Assembly (NCBI GenBank): GCA_002205965.3
Contig: NADL03000683.1
Coordinates: 1,426,001 to 1,490,000, forward strand
Origin: Kappaphycus alvarezii
Lineage: Eukaryota; Rhodophyta; Florideophyceae; Gigartinales; Solieriaceae
DNA length: 64,000 nucleotides
Direction: 5' to 3'
Under the pieces are notes generated by a model. It ran no database searches, was not told the DNA's origin, and was given only the letters and a program-made list of their open reading frames with translations. Positions 46,720 to 57,748 of this stretch are shown here, one piece after another. Position 1 is the first letter of the stretch. Each line of letters starts with the position of its first letter. A program made the translations under genes and the position numbers.

Positions 46720-47077
46720 TTGCCCGACTGCAGTATAACACACGAGGAACATCACAGACAAGCGGAGAAAGAGGGACCCGGATGTAAAATTAGCCACCAT
46801 TCCACACGACACACTGCCGAGCCCACAGCAGCTAGACTGGAACTTTGCTCCGCTAGCTTTCGACTCACTGGGATGGCCGTCTGTGACGCTCCCAGTCATC
46901 AAAGGGTACGCGACAGTCTTCGTGACTCGCAACGGATGCTCGAAGGGAGCATTGGAAAGCCAGCTCAACCAAAAGCTCAGCTATGCGATATGATCAACGT
47001 GTGCAGCGCCTATCTTGGGTCGTGCCCCGCAACATGCTGAGTGTAGTCATCCCATTTAGACTTGTTTTATTTTCTGA
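46720..47077 (+). pseudogene. C-terminal fragment of a reverse-transcriptase element (second copy)
   Basis: In the frame KRRKRDPDVKLATIPHDTLP, LDWNFAPLAFDSLGWPSVTL, RNGCSKGALESQLNQKLSYA, then a stop and STCAAPILGRAPQHAE, it matches the minus-strand fragment at 42,527-42,949 along its length. It is 5'-truncated and lies on the opposite strand. The shared end RAPQHAE..SHPI shows that both copies extend to the same 3' end. Confidence 0.6.
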
Positions 47078-47141
47078 CTTTGCATGTTGCACTTTCATAC
47101 ATCAGTGAAAAAAACAAATTGTAAGAACATCATGCTCAAGG

Positions 47142-47166
47142 TCAGTGGTCAAACCCTGACCACTGA
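47142..47166. repeat. Perfect 10-bp stem-loop
   Basis: TCAGTGGTCA, loop AACCC, TGACCACTGA. It lies about 65 bp downstream of the RT fragment end and 3' of the small ORF below. It could be a transcript end hairpin or a small transposon remnant. Confidence 0.75.
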
Positions 47167-47169
47167 ACT

Positions 47170-47554
47170 TTATGATGCCGCAGCGCGGCTTTGAGCGCTG
47201 ATGACCCGGCTCGGCCGGGCAGACCGCAGACCGCCAGCATTCAAAGCCAGCCTAATACCCACTTGAGATTGCATGGTTTTGTCGAGTAACTTGACAGACG
47301 TTTGCTGCCATGCGCAAAGAGCAAAGCGCGGTTTCAGTACAACCATGACCTTCAGGAGCAGCATCTCGCCCAACAGCTGCCAACACCCGAGTTGCTAAAT
47401 AAGAATGTTTCTGCAATGCTGATCCGCTTTCCAACTGTATCGCGCCAGATAATCCAACGTCATCCTTCGTATGGTTAAAGGGAATAGCACGGGATCGTAG
47501 TATCCATTGAAGGTGGCCGGAAATCTTATACTCAACGTTCACCCGCGTTGCCAT
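47170..47554 (-). CDS. Unrecognised small ORF(s)
   Basis: A 100-codon minus-strand frame (47,554-47,252) begins MATRVNVEYKISGHLQWILR and contains DVGLSGAIQLESGSALQKHS. A neighbouring frame, 47,373-47,170, continues KVMVVLKPRFALCAWQQTSV then KLLDKTMQSQVGIRLALNAG. If a one-base shift joins them near 47,370, the product is about 125 residues with alternating polar/hydrophobic strands that could belong to a beta-barrel protein end. I do not recognise the family. It lies between the RT fragment and the nucleostemin-like gene. Confidence 0.3.
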
Positions 47555-47781
47555 TTACGAAACATCCGTAGGATACATGACTTTGTCAACTAGAACAATG
47601 TTTGGGGACAGATGTGCACAAGTAAAGCTACGTCTTTGCCGAAACCTCGCAGGTACACGTTTTTCCCCCATAACGCCACTTACCCACTTGCTTGTCTCCT
47701 AAACTGGATGCAAGTACTGAAACTATAGACCACAAGTCAAATAGGCTTTATGCCGAGGCCACATCGCAGCTTTAATTTCTA

Positions 47782-49364
47782 TTATTGCGTGTCCATGGCA
47801 TCGCAAACCTTGGACCTACTCTTCAAAATGCTCCTAATCATCTGGCCCCCCGTGGCTACATGGTAGCTGGGGTTTGAGCCATTTGCACCTTCCGCGACTT
47901 GATTTGTCGTTTTCTGGTCCCCGCCGATCGATGAGTCAATGTCTTCCATAACAACTGAGGACGCGTTAGCAGTAGCAAACCGCGCTTTTGTCGATGGATC
48001 CATAGTCAAAGAACTGAGCTGGATTTTTTCGTCCTCCTGCAGTGCCTTAATATCGAACTCATCGCCCCATTGTTGGACAATAGTGCTACTCAGATGCGCT
48101 TTTCCAGGGCCCTTTGGTGGCAACGTGTAGAAAGGAATCTTACCGCTGTTCCAATCTTGCAAGACTATCTTTGCTGCTGCCTCAATATCGAATGAACCTC
48201 CGCGTCTGTACTTGCCACGAATCTTGCATATGAAAGCCAAAAACTCCACATTCTTACTAAATTCCGGAACACCGTACGCCACCATGAGAGGCTCGGGTCC
48301 TACTCTTGAGAATGACTTCGACGGGTGAAAGTGGGTCAAGAAGCTGGTCAATTTTGATGCAGTTCCGTAAAACCAAGGCATCCTGTTGATTGCTGGAAAA
48401 TACAATACCAGGACAGTCGATGAGCCGAATGTTCTTGTCCAAATGCACTTCTTGGGCACTGCGAGTCAGACCTGGCATTGAGCCTGCTGATACGGCCCTT
48501 GTCCGTTTTAGCGAGTTGATAAGAGAGCTCTTGCCGACATTAGGGTATCCAATAACGCCGACTGCAATAGATGTCTTCATATTTCTGCTCCGGGAATAGT
48601 TTTTCAAGAGGGAGAGCAAATTCGCTGCACCGAGACACTCAGACGTGTTAACAGCGGAGGCCGCAAGTGCGCTCATATCAGCATGTCCTTTTGCACGACC
48701 TTCCTGTACAGAAGCGCGAAATGCTATAGTTGGAAACTCGTTGCGCAAATACGCGAGCCACTTATCCGTAACTTCCTTCGGAACCATGTCGACCTTATTA
48801 AGTACAAGCACTATGCGCTTGGACCCCCCGACGAAGCAATTATTGCACGTTCAGCCTCGTAACATCTGCAACCGATAGGATCCCTTGCGTCAAGAACCTC
48901 TAGAATGACGTCAGAGCTCTCAAGCACCTTTTTAAACTCCTTCATAAACGCTCTCTTCGATTGATCCGCAGCATTCGCCCCGCTCTCCCCCCCCGCAGGC
49001 CGTCACAATCCGCAGTGTCATCCTGCCCTTCAAATTCTGCTGTCCGCTGGGCGGCATTTGCCATGATTTCGGCCAATTCCGGATCGTTGCCTGCCTCTCG
49101 TGCAGCACGGACAGCTTCACGACGGGCTTCGCGACGGGCTCTTCGCGCCTCTAGCTCTGATTCTCGCTTTTGCTCAAGCGCTTCCATCATTTGCTGTTTG
49201 AAGGGCCAGAGGTTCGGGATGCCAGGGTCTTTCTTACTCAGTTTTCGAATAGCCGGCTTGTTGCGGTTGGCACGCCGAACTTCGCGATGATGCTGCCGCA
49301 CCTTGCGCTCTACTTTGTATTTGTGTTTGAGGGTTGTGCGCTTGCTTTTGACGTGTGGGGCCAT
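47782..49364 (-). CDS. Nucleostemin/GNL3-type nucleolar GTPase (Nug1/NSN1 family)
   Basis: Circularly permuted GTPase for 60S ribosomal subunit maturation and export. The basic N-terminus ([20 protein letters not shown] then [10 protein letters not shown]) is the nucleolar GN3L/Grn1 domain, followed by [20 protein letters not shown]. The GTPase motifs appear in permuted order: G4 NKVD (about 48,800), then G1 GYPNVGKSS (about 48,550) and G3 DCPG (about 48,415). DARDP in the preceding segment (about 48,880) and [20 protein letters not shown] fit the family. The C-terminal part has [40 protein letters not shown] and [10 protein letters not shown]. Frame corrections are needed near 48,970, 48,830 and 48,300. 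It is head to head with SMC1. Confidence 0.92.
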
Positions 49365-50082
49365 CGTAAAAATGGGTCGCAGGTTGGCACGGATGAACTG
49401 CTGAAGGATTGCAGACGGGCAATTTGCTACTCAACGGAGATGCTGCGACGGATGTCTCGATGATAGTGTCGAACTAGGACGCCGTCGGTATTACTGTACT
49501 GAAGCACTGTACTGTACATACAGAGTTTCCGTACAGCAAAGTACAGCACAATACTGTACTGTACGTAGACAGAATATTTATTTTGGTACTGTACTGGTAA
49601 CCGCACAGTAAGCTTCTCAGCTGTAATTTGTACTGTACAGTACCAAAAATATTGTAATAAACTTTTGGTTGCGGGCTGCACGAAGAGCGCATAACCCTAA
49701 GAAAAAATCTTAAAAAAAATAGAAAAAATAGACGCATACCGGTCCAGATTAACCTACTGGATGTACATATTGTATTATAATTATTAAAATAATGCACAAG
49801 GACAGATGAACCATCTTTCGGTCCCAAATTGGGGTTTGAAACTGAGCTTTTGGCGGGAGAACCAAACCTTCATTTGTTGTTTTCGTTTAGGCCAACACTT
49901 CACCCTCAGCCTTAGCTGGTTACAACTAGACCGAAGATTGCCAACGAGTGACAGCTTCAGTCGAGAGCACAATTCGCCCCCTCGTTCTTTTTCGGCACGT
50001 CTCAGTTCTTAAGTTTCTCACTTCTTCCGATCAATTGTCTAGGCACGTCAACGTAACCTACACCAGGTTCGCTTGGCTCAAA
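49365..50082. promoter_or_regulatory. Divergent promoter region, nucleostemin-like / SMC1
   Basis: 718 bp between two divergent starts. It carries the densest TACTGTAC-type cluster of the window (49,492-49,645), including ACTGTACTGTACATACAG, AATACTGTACTGTACGTA, TTGGTACTGTACTGG and GTACTGTACAGTACCAAA, arranged as partly inverted copies. The last pair (GGTACTGTAC at 49,575 and GTACAGTACC at 49,636) are reverse complements. No gene is recognised inside. Regulation is inferred from position. Confidence 0.5.
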
Positions 50083-53000
50083 ATGGGCCGTCTCGATCGC
50101 CTCGAACTCAGTAATTTCAAGAGCTACGGTGGACATGTCGTCGTTGGACCGTTCAAGAGCTTCACAGCAGTTGTTGGAACCAATGGTAGCGGTAAGAGCA
50201 ACCTTATGGATGCCATCTCGTTTGTCTTGGGCGTTCGTACCTCTCAATTGCGAGGGAACCAACTTCGCGACCTGGTCTACCGCAACCTTGATGATCCTGA
50301 CGATGATCCATCTTCACGAAGGGCTTACGTCAAGCTTGTGTATCAACCGCCTCAAATGACGCTAAGGAAACTGAGATTGACTTTATGCGTTCAGTCACTC
50401 TCAGTGGCTCTAGTGAGTATCGCGTGCGAGGAAATGTCGTCAATTTGGAAAAGTACAATTACGAACTCGCCCGCATTGGCGTCCTCGTCAAAGCTAGAAA
50501 CTTTTTGGTATTTCAAAATGAAGTCGAAAGCATTGCTTCCAAGTCTCCTAAACAGCTCTCTGCCATGTTCGAGGAGGTATCTGAGTCTGCTGAATATCGG
50601 GATGAATATGACCAAGCCCGTGTGGAGAAGGATAGTGCAGAGGATGAAGTGACCCACTTTTGGCGCAAGCGAAAGGGTATGGCGGCGGAAAGACGCCAAT
50701 ATCGCGAACAGAAAGAGGAGGCTGAGCGTTTCCGCAAGCTCCAACACGAGATTAGTGAAACTAAAACGGAGAAAACTCTGTATGAACTCTTTCATGTCGA
50801 TGAAGACTGAAGAATGTCAGGCGCGAAGCTCGATACATCACGGACGAGTTAGAGGAACAAGAGCGCCAGTTTCGCAAAAAGGAGTCCCTTCTAAAAGCTG
50901 AGAGGAAGAAAATCGCTCTTCTCGACAGGGAAAATCAAAGCTTGAAAGAAAGACGATGCGTCTGGCTAGGAAATCGAAAAACTGCGCCCTTCAGAGGCAA
51001 AGTTAGAAGCAGAGCAGTCCTCGCTCACTCGTCGCATCAAGGGGGATGAACAGAATCTCGCGAAAGCTATGGACCAATTCGAAAAGGGTTCCGGTAAAGT
51101 CGAACAATGGAGCTAGTTTAACGGAGTGCATTAATGAAATTAGAAGGCTGGAGGGGGAATTAAGGAAGCAGAGGAGCTAGTGTGACTGCCGAGAGCATGG
51201 CAGAGTATCGTTCACTTAAGGATATGGTGCAACGAGAACCGCCGTTCTTCAGCAAGAACTGACACGTGCAAAGCAGAGCCTACTCACCGCTAGAGGAAGG
51301 CAAAATTCCCAAGAAGCACGGCAAAGGGAGTTGCGAACTCGCAAGGAAACTATCTTAAACCAAATCACGGCAGCCAAGAAGAGAATCGAAGAGCTCGTCT
51401 CTGCAATTGCAAGAGCCGAGCGAGAAATTAGGTCAGCTTCGGAGGAGCGCAGCACCTGCAGATGCAAATCGTGAAAAGCGTGATCAGGGAACAGCTAGAA
51501 AGGACGTGAATCACACAACCCAAGCATTACGAGATGCTAAAGCTGACATAAGTGAGAGCGGCCGAGAGAAGGCCTTCAATAACGCATTTGAGACAATGCA
51601 ACGCTTATTTCCGGGCGTACACGGTCGCTTTCTGATCTGTGTAAACCCACGCAAGCTCGGTACCGAGAAGCAATAGCAGTTGTGTTTGGGAAAATGATGG
51701 ATGCCATTGTTGTCGACAATCAAAGAACAGGCTCCAATGCATTCGTACTTGAAAGATCAACGTGTGGGCATGGCAACATTTATTCCCATTGAGGATGTCA
51801 GACCGAGACCAGTAGATGAGTCTTTGAGACGTCTGGGTGGTACAGCTCGGCTTGTCGTGGATGTCGTCAGGAACGAGGAGTTTGTTCATAGAGCAGTCTT
51901 GTACGCTGCAGGAAATGCAGTTGTATGTGATACTCTTGACGAAGCCAGAAGACTGCGCTACGGCGGTGGGAGGAAAATCAAAATTTGCTCCCTGGACGGA
52001 ACTTTGATAAACAAGGCAGGGTTCATGACAGGGGGCTTCAGCCGAGGTGACATGGACAGAGCAAGAAAATGGGACAGAGCAGAAATAGATACTTTGAAGA
52101 GGAAGCGCCAAGACGCTCTAAGAGAGCTTCAACGTTTGGACGAGGGAGATGTTCACAGGCAGGCTCTAGCCTCAATCGAAGAGCAAATCGATGCGTTGCA
52201 GAGGCAGTTGTCTATTCTCCGTCATGACTATGACGGTTATATGTCGACAGATAATGTATCTGACCATGAACTAAGCCAGGTGAACAGCGATTTAGGGGAG
52301 TGGATACTCAGCTTCGCGACGCTATCACTGTGAGTCGCAAGGCGCAAGACAAATTGAGATCTATCGAAGACAACTTCACGGCTTGGAAAATATCTGTTCG
52401 GTGACTTTGCCCGACGTCATGGAATCGAAAATGTACAGCAATTCGAGGAACAGTTCGTTCAAAAATCTCAGAACTTGAGGCAACAAAAACTTGATCTTGA
52501 GACCAAGGAGGTAGCCCTCCGATCTTCTCTTGCCAATCAAAAGTCCGTCCAGGATAGAATCGGTTTAACTCGGCTTGAAACCGCATCGAGGCCAAGGAGT
52601 AGGAAAGCTGCCGTGCTAGACGAACTAGAATTTACGAGTGAAGAGAGCCGAGCTTGATGACGCTCAAGAGTGCTGACGAGGAGGTTGCAAAACTGGCGGA
52701 GGAGAGAACTGCAGCAATCGAACGAATTGGTGAGAAAAGACAAGATTTCAGGAGAGAAACGGAGGGAATTTCGGAGAAGAAGAAAGAGCTTGCTGAAAAG
52801 CGTACCAGAATCAAGCAGTTTTTGGCACAGCGCCTTAAACTCCTAACGGCAGCTAAAGTTCTCAGATTGAGATCCCCACACTTGAGGGCGATAGTGGAGA
52901 CGATGCTGATAACGATAGTTCTGATGTGCCGCATGATGAGGACGGAGATGCCGTGATGTCCACTGAGAGGAACGACAATAATGAAGAGAGTGATGCAGCT

Positions 53001-53790
53001 GCAGTCCATGTGAACTTAAACATCACCATAATTATTCTTCACTCTCTAGAAAGTTAAGGCAGCAGCAACAGTGGATAAGCAACGGGAGATGCTCGCGAAT
53101 TTTTCAGATACGATCAGAAGCCTGGAGCACCAGCTCGACGGTCTTGTACCGAATATGCGTGCCAACGAACATATGGAGGATCCAAACAAAACTTGGAGCT
53201 ATCGACAAAGAAGCAGAGGCAGCTAGAGAGAGAGCGAGGAAAGCAGTGGCGAGGTTTGAGACGGTGCGACAGAAGAGGCAGGACCGCTTCAGCAACTGCT
53301 TTACACATGTTGCAGAGAAGATCAATGAAGTTTACAGAACTAACCAAGAGTGCTGCATACCCTATGGGGGGTGTAGCTTACCTGTCGCTTGAGCAGCAGG
53401 ATGAGCCATACCTCGCGGGGATCAAGTTCAATGCAATGCCTCCCACGAAGAGATTTCGAGACATGGAGCACTCAGTGGTGGAGAACGCACCGTCGCTGCA
53501 TTGGCCTTACTTTTTGCGATTCATGATTTCCGGCCTAGTCCATTCTTTGTGCTGGACGAGGTTGATGCTGCACTTGATAATTTGAACGTTAGCAAGGTGT
53601 CGACTTATATCCAGTTGCGGGCCCCGGAGCTTCAGACTATCGTTATCAGTTTGAAAGATTCTTTCTACGAGCGTGCTGAGGCTCTTGTTGGGATCTTTAG
53701 GGATGTCTCTTTACAATCGTCACGCCTTTAACGCTTGAATTGACAAGATTTGATGAAGACCCCCAAGAGCATCCTGTTCAAGCTGCCTGA
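50083..53790 (+). CDS. SMC1: Cohesin subunit SMC1
   Basis: ATPase of the cohesin ring for sister-chromatid cohesion and chromosome looping. N-terminal head: RLELSNFKSYGGHVVVGPFK and the P-loop GTNGSGKSN with Lys38, at the same position as in animal SMC1, then FVLGVRTSQLRGNQLRDLVY, which is SMC1-specific. Next FQNEVESIASKSPKQLSAMF. A long coiled coil (50,700-51,600) leads to the hinge (NVNPRKLGT region, about 51,640; AIAVVFGKMMDAIVVDN; TFIPIEDVRPRPVDESLRRL; AGFMTGGFSRGDMDRARKWD). A second coiled coil follows. The C-terminal head has MGGVAYLSLEQQDEPYLAGI, the signature LSGGERTVAALALLFAIHDF near 53,470 and Walker B FFVLDEVDAALDN. The stop at 53,788 ends SSRLLTLELTRFDEDPQEHP. At least ten frame corrections are needed. 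The order is complete, so the gene is probably functional and the breaks are mostly sequence errors. Confidence 0.93.
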
Positions 53791-54075
53791 AACAATTACA
53801 GGAATTAAACTGACCGGACTGCTCTTTTCATTGTCTCCTCATGCGCCGCGCTCCCCATGTCTTCGCCCCACCTCCTCCGCTCTGTTTTCTCCTCGTGGCT
53901 CCCAAACACCCCGCCTTGTCTGCCCTCATCGCCCTCCTACCTTCTTCGCAAAATCTCTGTAGCACGTTTTTCCCTACTCATGACTCACACCTGCCGACTG
54001 ACACTGCTTCTCGCGCCCGCCTGACCCCCTTATTGCGGACACCCACTCTGCTGCCCTCGCAACGCAACTAGAGGC

Positions 54076-54528
54076 GTGTCAAAACCCTGCATGGACGTAA
54101 ATCTTCGAACCCCACATGCCCGATCGTCTGGACATCTCAGTCAACTGCATGTCTCAGTCCACACAGAAAAAGCCAGCCTGCAGGCCTTCGTCAACGTGAA
54201 CAGCTCCGGTATCAATCAGCTCAGCACAGACTTCTCCTACCTCCTGCAAGGCCCAACTCCCTCAGCTCCCACATGGGGCGGTACGCTCAACGCAAAACTG
54301 ACGAAACCGGCAACAGGAATTCTCAAAACAATGAGGTGGAGTATTACCGTGACCGGATTGTAACATTCAACGAATCTGTCGGATGTTTTGATCATGCGAG
54401 GCGAACGACAGCTGTCACAGTCCCAGAGATTCCTGGACTTGAGCAAGTACGGTAGCCCCAAGGATGTATTATTGCATCTGGGATCTTGGTTTCAGCTTCA
54501 GAACTCTGCGACACTGGTGGTTCAGTAA
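54076..54528 (+). CDS. Unrecognised ORF, possibly a small conserved protein
   Basis: A plus-strand frame from 54,076 reads CMDVNLRTPHARSSGHLSQL, HVSVHTEKASLQAFVNVNSS, GINQLSTDFSYLLQGPTPSA and stops at 54,361. An adjacent frame continues LSDVLIMRGERQLSQSQRFL, DLSKYGSPKDVLLHLGSWFQ, LQNSATLVVQ to about 54,528. If one base is missing near 54,360, the two form a single product of about 150 residues. The amphipathic texture looks protein-like, but I know no family for it. It lies between SMC1 (same strand) and the FAD monooxygenase (opposite strand). Confidence 0.35.
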
Positions 54529-54795
54529 TGCGATGGAGGACGCCATGATTCTGCAGTGACATTTCTGCAGCAGGCCTCTTTTCCCCCTCAAGCAAACAGC
54601 AGTGATGTAACTGTTACTGTCTGCATTGCAACGGTGACTTCAAGAAGTGAAAGGGATCGGCTTATGTCAATAACTCTGAGGAAGAAAACTGTTCGGATTA
54701 AAAAATGTTTTCGCACGTTTATCCGTGCCATGTTATGCCGACAGGTGGGCTGTATCAAGTAGTTTATTCTGTGTAGGCTCGGAAGTAAATTGTTT

Positions 54796-56043
54796 TCATA
54801 TTGATACTCTTTTTGACAGGGTGACGGGGATTGAAGCGCTGCCCTCGGAAACCATCTTGCTCACCGACAGCTGGCATGCCATTTTCGCGAAGTACCTTCG
54901 AATCCAAGATCGCGAGTTCAATAGAAGGTTGAAGCGCTTTAAATACTTCTTCATGGACACCATTCTCTGTTCCCTATTTTCCGCGTAGCCATGTAACTCT
55001 GGCCGCTTTTCAAGCAAACCCAATTCGTTCTGCTCAGCCAGATAATGAGCAAGAAAATACCCATCTTCCACAGCGAATGTGTCCAGTGTGATAGTTCCCA
55101 AAGTTTCCCGGCCGCCCAGCGTCGCCAACCAAAGCTATCTTCGATGATGAACGGTCAATCCACGGTACATCCTCGGCCAGACCTCCCTCAGTTCCACGCG
55201 AGATATAACACGATCAGCCTCAGCAGCAGATATTAGGTCTGTCACGACGTCCGGGAAGCTAGAAAATTCTCTCAGCAGACGCGGTTTGAAAGGGCGAAGC
55301 ACAACGTCGCCAAAATTGGACAACACGCCCCACCAGACAACTTCATCCGGATTCATTCGCACGTAGCCGAATCTTTTCTCCGGTCCCCATATTTCCTTTG
55401 CAATATGGAGAAACTGATTCAGATCTCGAATCTTTACAACCGCTCTCCACACAAATTCACCGGAGGAAACTGTCATTGCAGAGCGCGACATGAAGTTGCG
55501 AACGCTGGATTTGTGCCCGTCGGCTCCTATTACAAAATCTGCCTCCATGAGACACGTATACGCCTTACTGAGTTCCATACCGAGATGTGAGTTGCCAACG
55601 GCCTTGACACGCACCGCAGATTTGCCCACATTCAACTCTCGAAACTTGGTGTTGAAATGAACTGAGTCTGGTGGAATAGCCTCTAACAATAGTTGCTGCA
55701 GACTGGGACGTGGGACAGTCCAAATCTCGGTACCGAGGCCGTCAAGTCGCAGGAGATAACATTTCGGCCCCTGGTATCCTCTATTTCTATCAAGCCGTAT
55801 CGGCATCCCAAGTCCTCTGTACTCAGACCCCAGTCCCAAACGATCCAGAATGCGGATTGCCGATCCACCCAGAAACACAGCGGATCGGGCATGATCAGAG
55901 AATTTGCTCTCCTTGGTGATAATGTTGTTTCGAATGCCCGCGCGATGCAGGGATAGCGCGGCCGTGAACCCCCCAAGGCCTCCTCCTACAATTAGCACTG
56001 GAAGCTTCTTTGCAATTGGCGCAACTCGGGTGGTTAGTCCCAT
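54796..56043 (-). CDS. FAD-dependent monooxygenase (UbiH/zeaxanthin-epoxidase-like class A)
   Basis: Flavoprotein hydroxylase/epoxidase of the class A monooxygenase family. The N-terminal Rossmann motif VLIVGGGLGGFTAALSLHRA (residues about 15-34) is preceded by MGLTTRVAPIAKKLP. The DG motif ADFVIGADGHKSSVRNFMSR comes midway. After a one-base frame correction near 55,140 the GD motif IALVGDAGRPG and NLGTITLDTFAVEDGYFLAH follow, then a C-terminal helix, KYLKRFNLLLNSRSWIRRYF, and a stop at 54,796. About 415 residues, usual for the family. Substrate cannot be told: aromatic hydroxylase, ubiquinone hydroxylase or carotenoid epoxidase are all possible. No targeting peptide is evident with this start, but an in-frame extension after another frame correction would add one. 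Confidence 0.85.
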
Positions 56044-56702
56044 GCTGCATTCTCATCAGCAGCGCGGTAGTTGCTAGTGTCGACATTCTTCAAGGGTGTT
56101 TCCGCCCTGGTAGTGCCCCAGTTGTCGCGACGGTAATCCGCCACGCTGACGTTGAAATGCTTAGTATTGAATGAAAATCAAAATTTCGGGCAAATATGCT
56201 CTCCTGTCACTCAAGAATGCACAAACTGCACACGGACATTTACGAGGTTGCTGCACCAAGAAAGACTCTAGCTGAGTTCAAGAAGCAATTAAAGCCGTGG
56301 GTTTGCTACGAGTCAGTGAGTGTGATTCCACTTCTGAGGCCAATATATCTTTCAACCCTCTAGATCTTTACTTCTCGAGCACAAAGTTGCGTAAAAAAAG
56401 AAACCCTGCTGCCTATGGAATTACATACATCTCCTTTGCAAGCCAGATAATCTACATTTCGAGGTCAACGGCACTCAACACCACCCTTGCCAACGCCAGC
56501 AGCAATGAACAACCAGCAGCCCCACCAAAGGAACAAACCTGCCGAGCCTCATCGACGTCCTCAGAAGCGCGCGCTACCAGAACAATGAGCAACACTGTGC
56601 CGTGCATTAATCGGCAGTTTAGCTCGACCGCAGGTGAGTAAGAGATAACCATGTGCTAGTTATTCCCTCCCGCAAAAACGCGAAAGCCATCATTTAATGA
56701 AA
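56044..56702. other. Intergenic region
   Basis: No supported gene. A 114-codon plus-strand frame (56,297-56,641) ends at ACCGCAG followed by GTGAGTAAG (56,626-56,641), which is a good 5' splice-site match, but no downstream exon fits before the opposite-strand NDUFA13-like gene. Confidence 0.4.
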
Positions 56703-57363
56703 CTAGATCGGAAACTCAGTAGTGCCTGTACGCGGGTCCCGCCGGTGTGGGGGTACAAACTTCCTTGTCTTGTATACATTTTCGCCGACTTTCCAGCCCG
56801 GCACATCTTTCATTAGCTCAGCCTCCCACTTGTAATATTCCTCGCGCTGATCGCTCGCAAACGATTTTGTAGCAACAAAAGTTAGGTCAAGAAGATTAAT
56901 GACAGTCACGCCAACACGCCTCTCACATATGAAAGCAGCGCAAAGTCTTACCTCTTTGACAAACCTGGAATCCTCCTCCGCTTGCAACAGCGGTGTGAGC
57001 GCCATGCGAATATCTTTTTTCTCCTGCCGAAGCATCCTTCAGTTTCCAAGTAAGAGACAACAGTACAAACGCAAACGAGACGTCAGAAGCGCGTCAACGA
57101 TACTTGCAAACGGGACACAGGGCTTGGAAATAGGCAAAAGTACTGGGAACCAACCTTCGCTTGACATTGAAAGTGCCAACCCTGTAAAATCCGTAGGCCA
57201 TCACAGCACTCGTACCCACGAGTAACAAGGCGGCGCCCCGAGTGCCGATCGACTTGGGTACGTTACGAGCGACGTTGATAGGGGGGTAGCCGCCCGGGGG
57301 CCACCTCCTGACGGACTGTGCGCGGAGGCGGTTGGGGGGGCTTGCGACTCGCGTGGTGGACAT
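56703..57363 (-). CDS. NDUFA13: Complex I subunit NDUFA13/GRIM-19 (three exons)
   Basis: Accessory subunit of mitochondrial NADH:ubiquinone oxidoreductase. Exons on the minus strand: 57,363-57,155, 57,036-56,952 and 56,846-56,703, with GT-AG introns of 118 bp (starting GTTGGT) and 105 bp (starting GTAAGA). The spliced frame has the family's landmarks: PPGGYPPINVARNVPKS, a single membrane segment (GAALLLVGTSAVMAYGFYRV), RRMLRQEKKDIRMALTPLLQ and AEEDSRFVKEREEYYKWEAE, then LMKDVPGWKVGENVYKTRKF and VPPHRRDP. About 145 residues, matching GRIM-19. The reading frame is unbroken once spliced. It is head to head with SURF6. Confidence 0.9.
56847..56951 (-). other. Intron 2 of NDUFA13
   Basis: Begins GTAAGACTTT and ends GCGATCAG. 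Its removal joins RFVKE with REEYYKWEAE in frame. The intervening sequence has no family similarity. Confidence 0.85.
57037..57154 (-). other. Intron 1 of NDUFA13
   Basis: GT at the 5' end (GTTGGTTCCC) and AG at the 3' end (CTGAAG). Its removal joins FNVKR and RMLRQEKK in frame. Confidence 0.85.
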
Positions 57364-57748
57364 TGTGGATGAGGAAGGTCGATCAAGGGAACCAAAGGAG
57401 CTGTAGAGATGAAGTCCTGGCGAGTTTGCGAGAGGTGAAATTGCGATGAGCGGCAATATCAATATAGACAAATCCTGCGGCAGTCAAGCTTGCACTCGAG
57501 CTTTGCAAGTGTTAATGTTACAAAATGATGTCAAAAGTCCACAAAAATAAATGAAAATATTTTGACATCCCGCAAATTACTGCTGTACAACTCAACAGTA
57601 GTGTACAGCGCTAAGCTTGAATCCAATACTACAGTATTGATCTGTGCTACATGTAGCGAGTGGACTGCTGGCGGCGGCGTGAGCATGTGCAGTTCAGCAC
57701 CAGCGATTGCGAGGGACGGCCCCACTCGGAACATCAGCATTCTCCGTC
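57364..57748. promoter_or_regulatory. Divergent promoter region NDUFA13/SURF6
   Basis: 385 bp between two divergent starts. It contains the inverted repeat GCTGTACA/TGTACAGC (arms at about 57,581-57,588 and 57,601-57,608) and ATACTACAGTATT near 57,627. These are the same TACTGTA/TACAGTA words found upstream of other genes. Confidence 0.4.

Noticed and set aside
51605..52111. 168-codon antisense ORF across the SMC1 hinge
   Set aside because: The sense strand encodes the conserved hinge; the antisense frame shows no recognisable domain.
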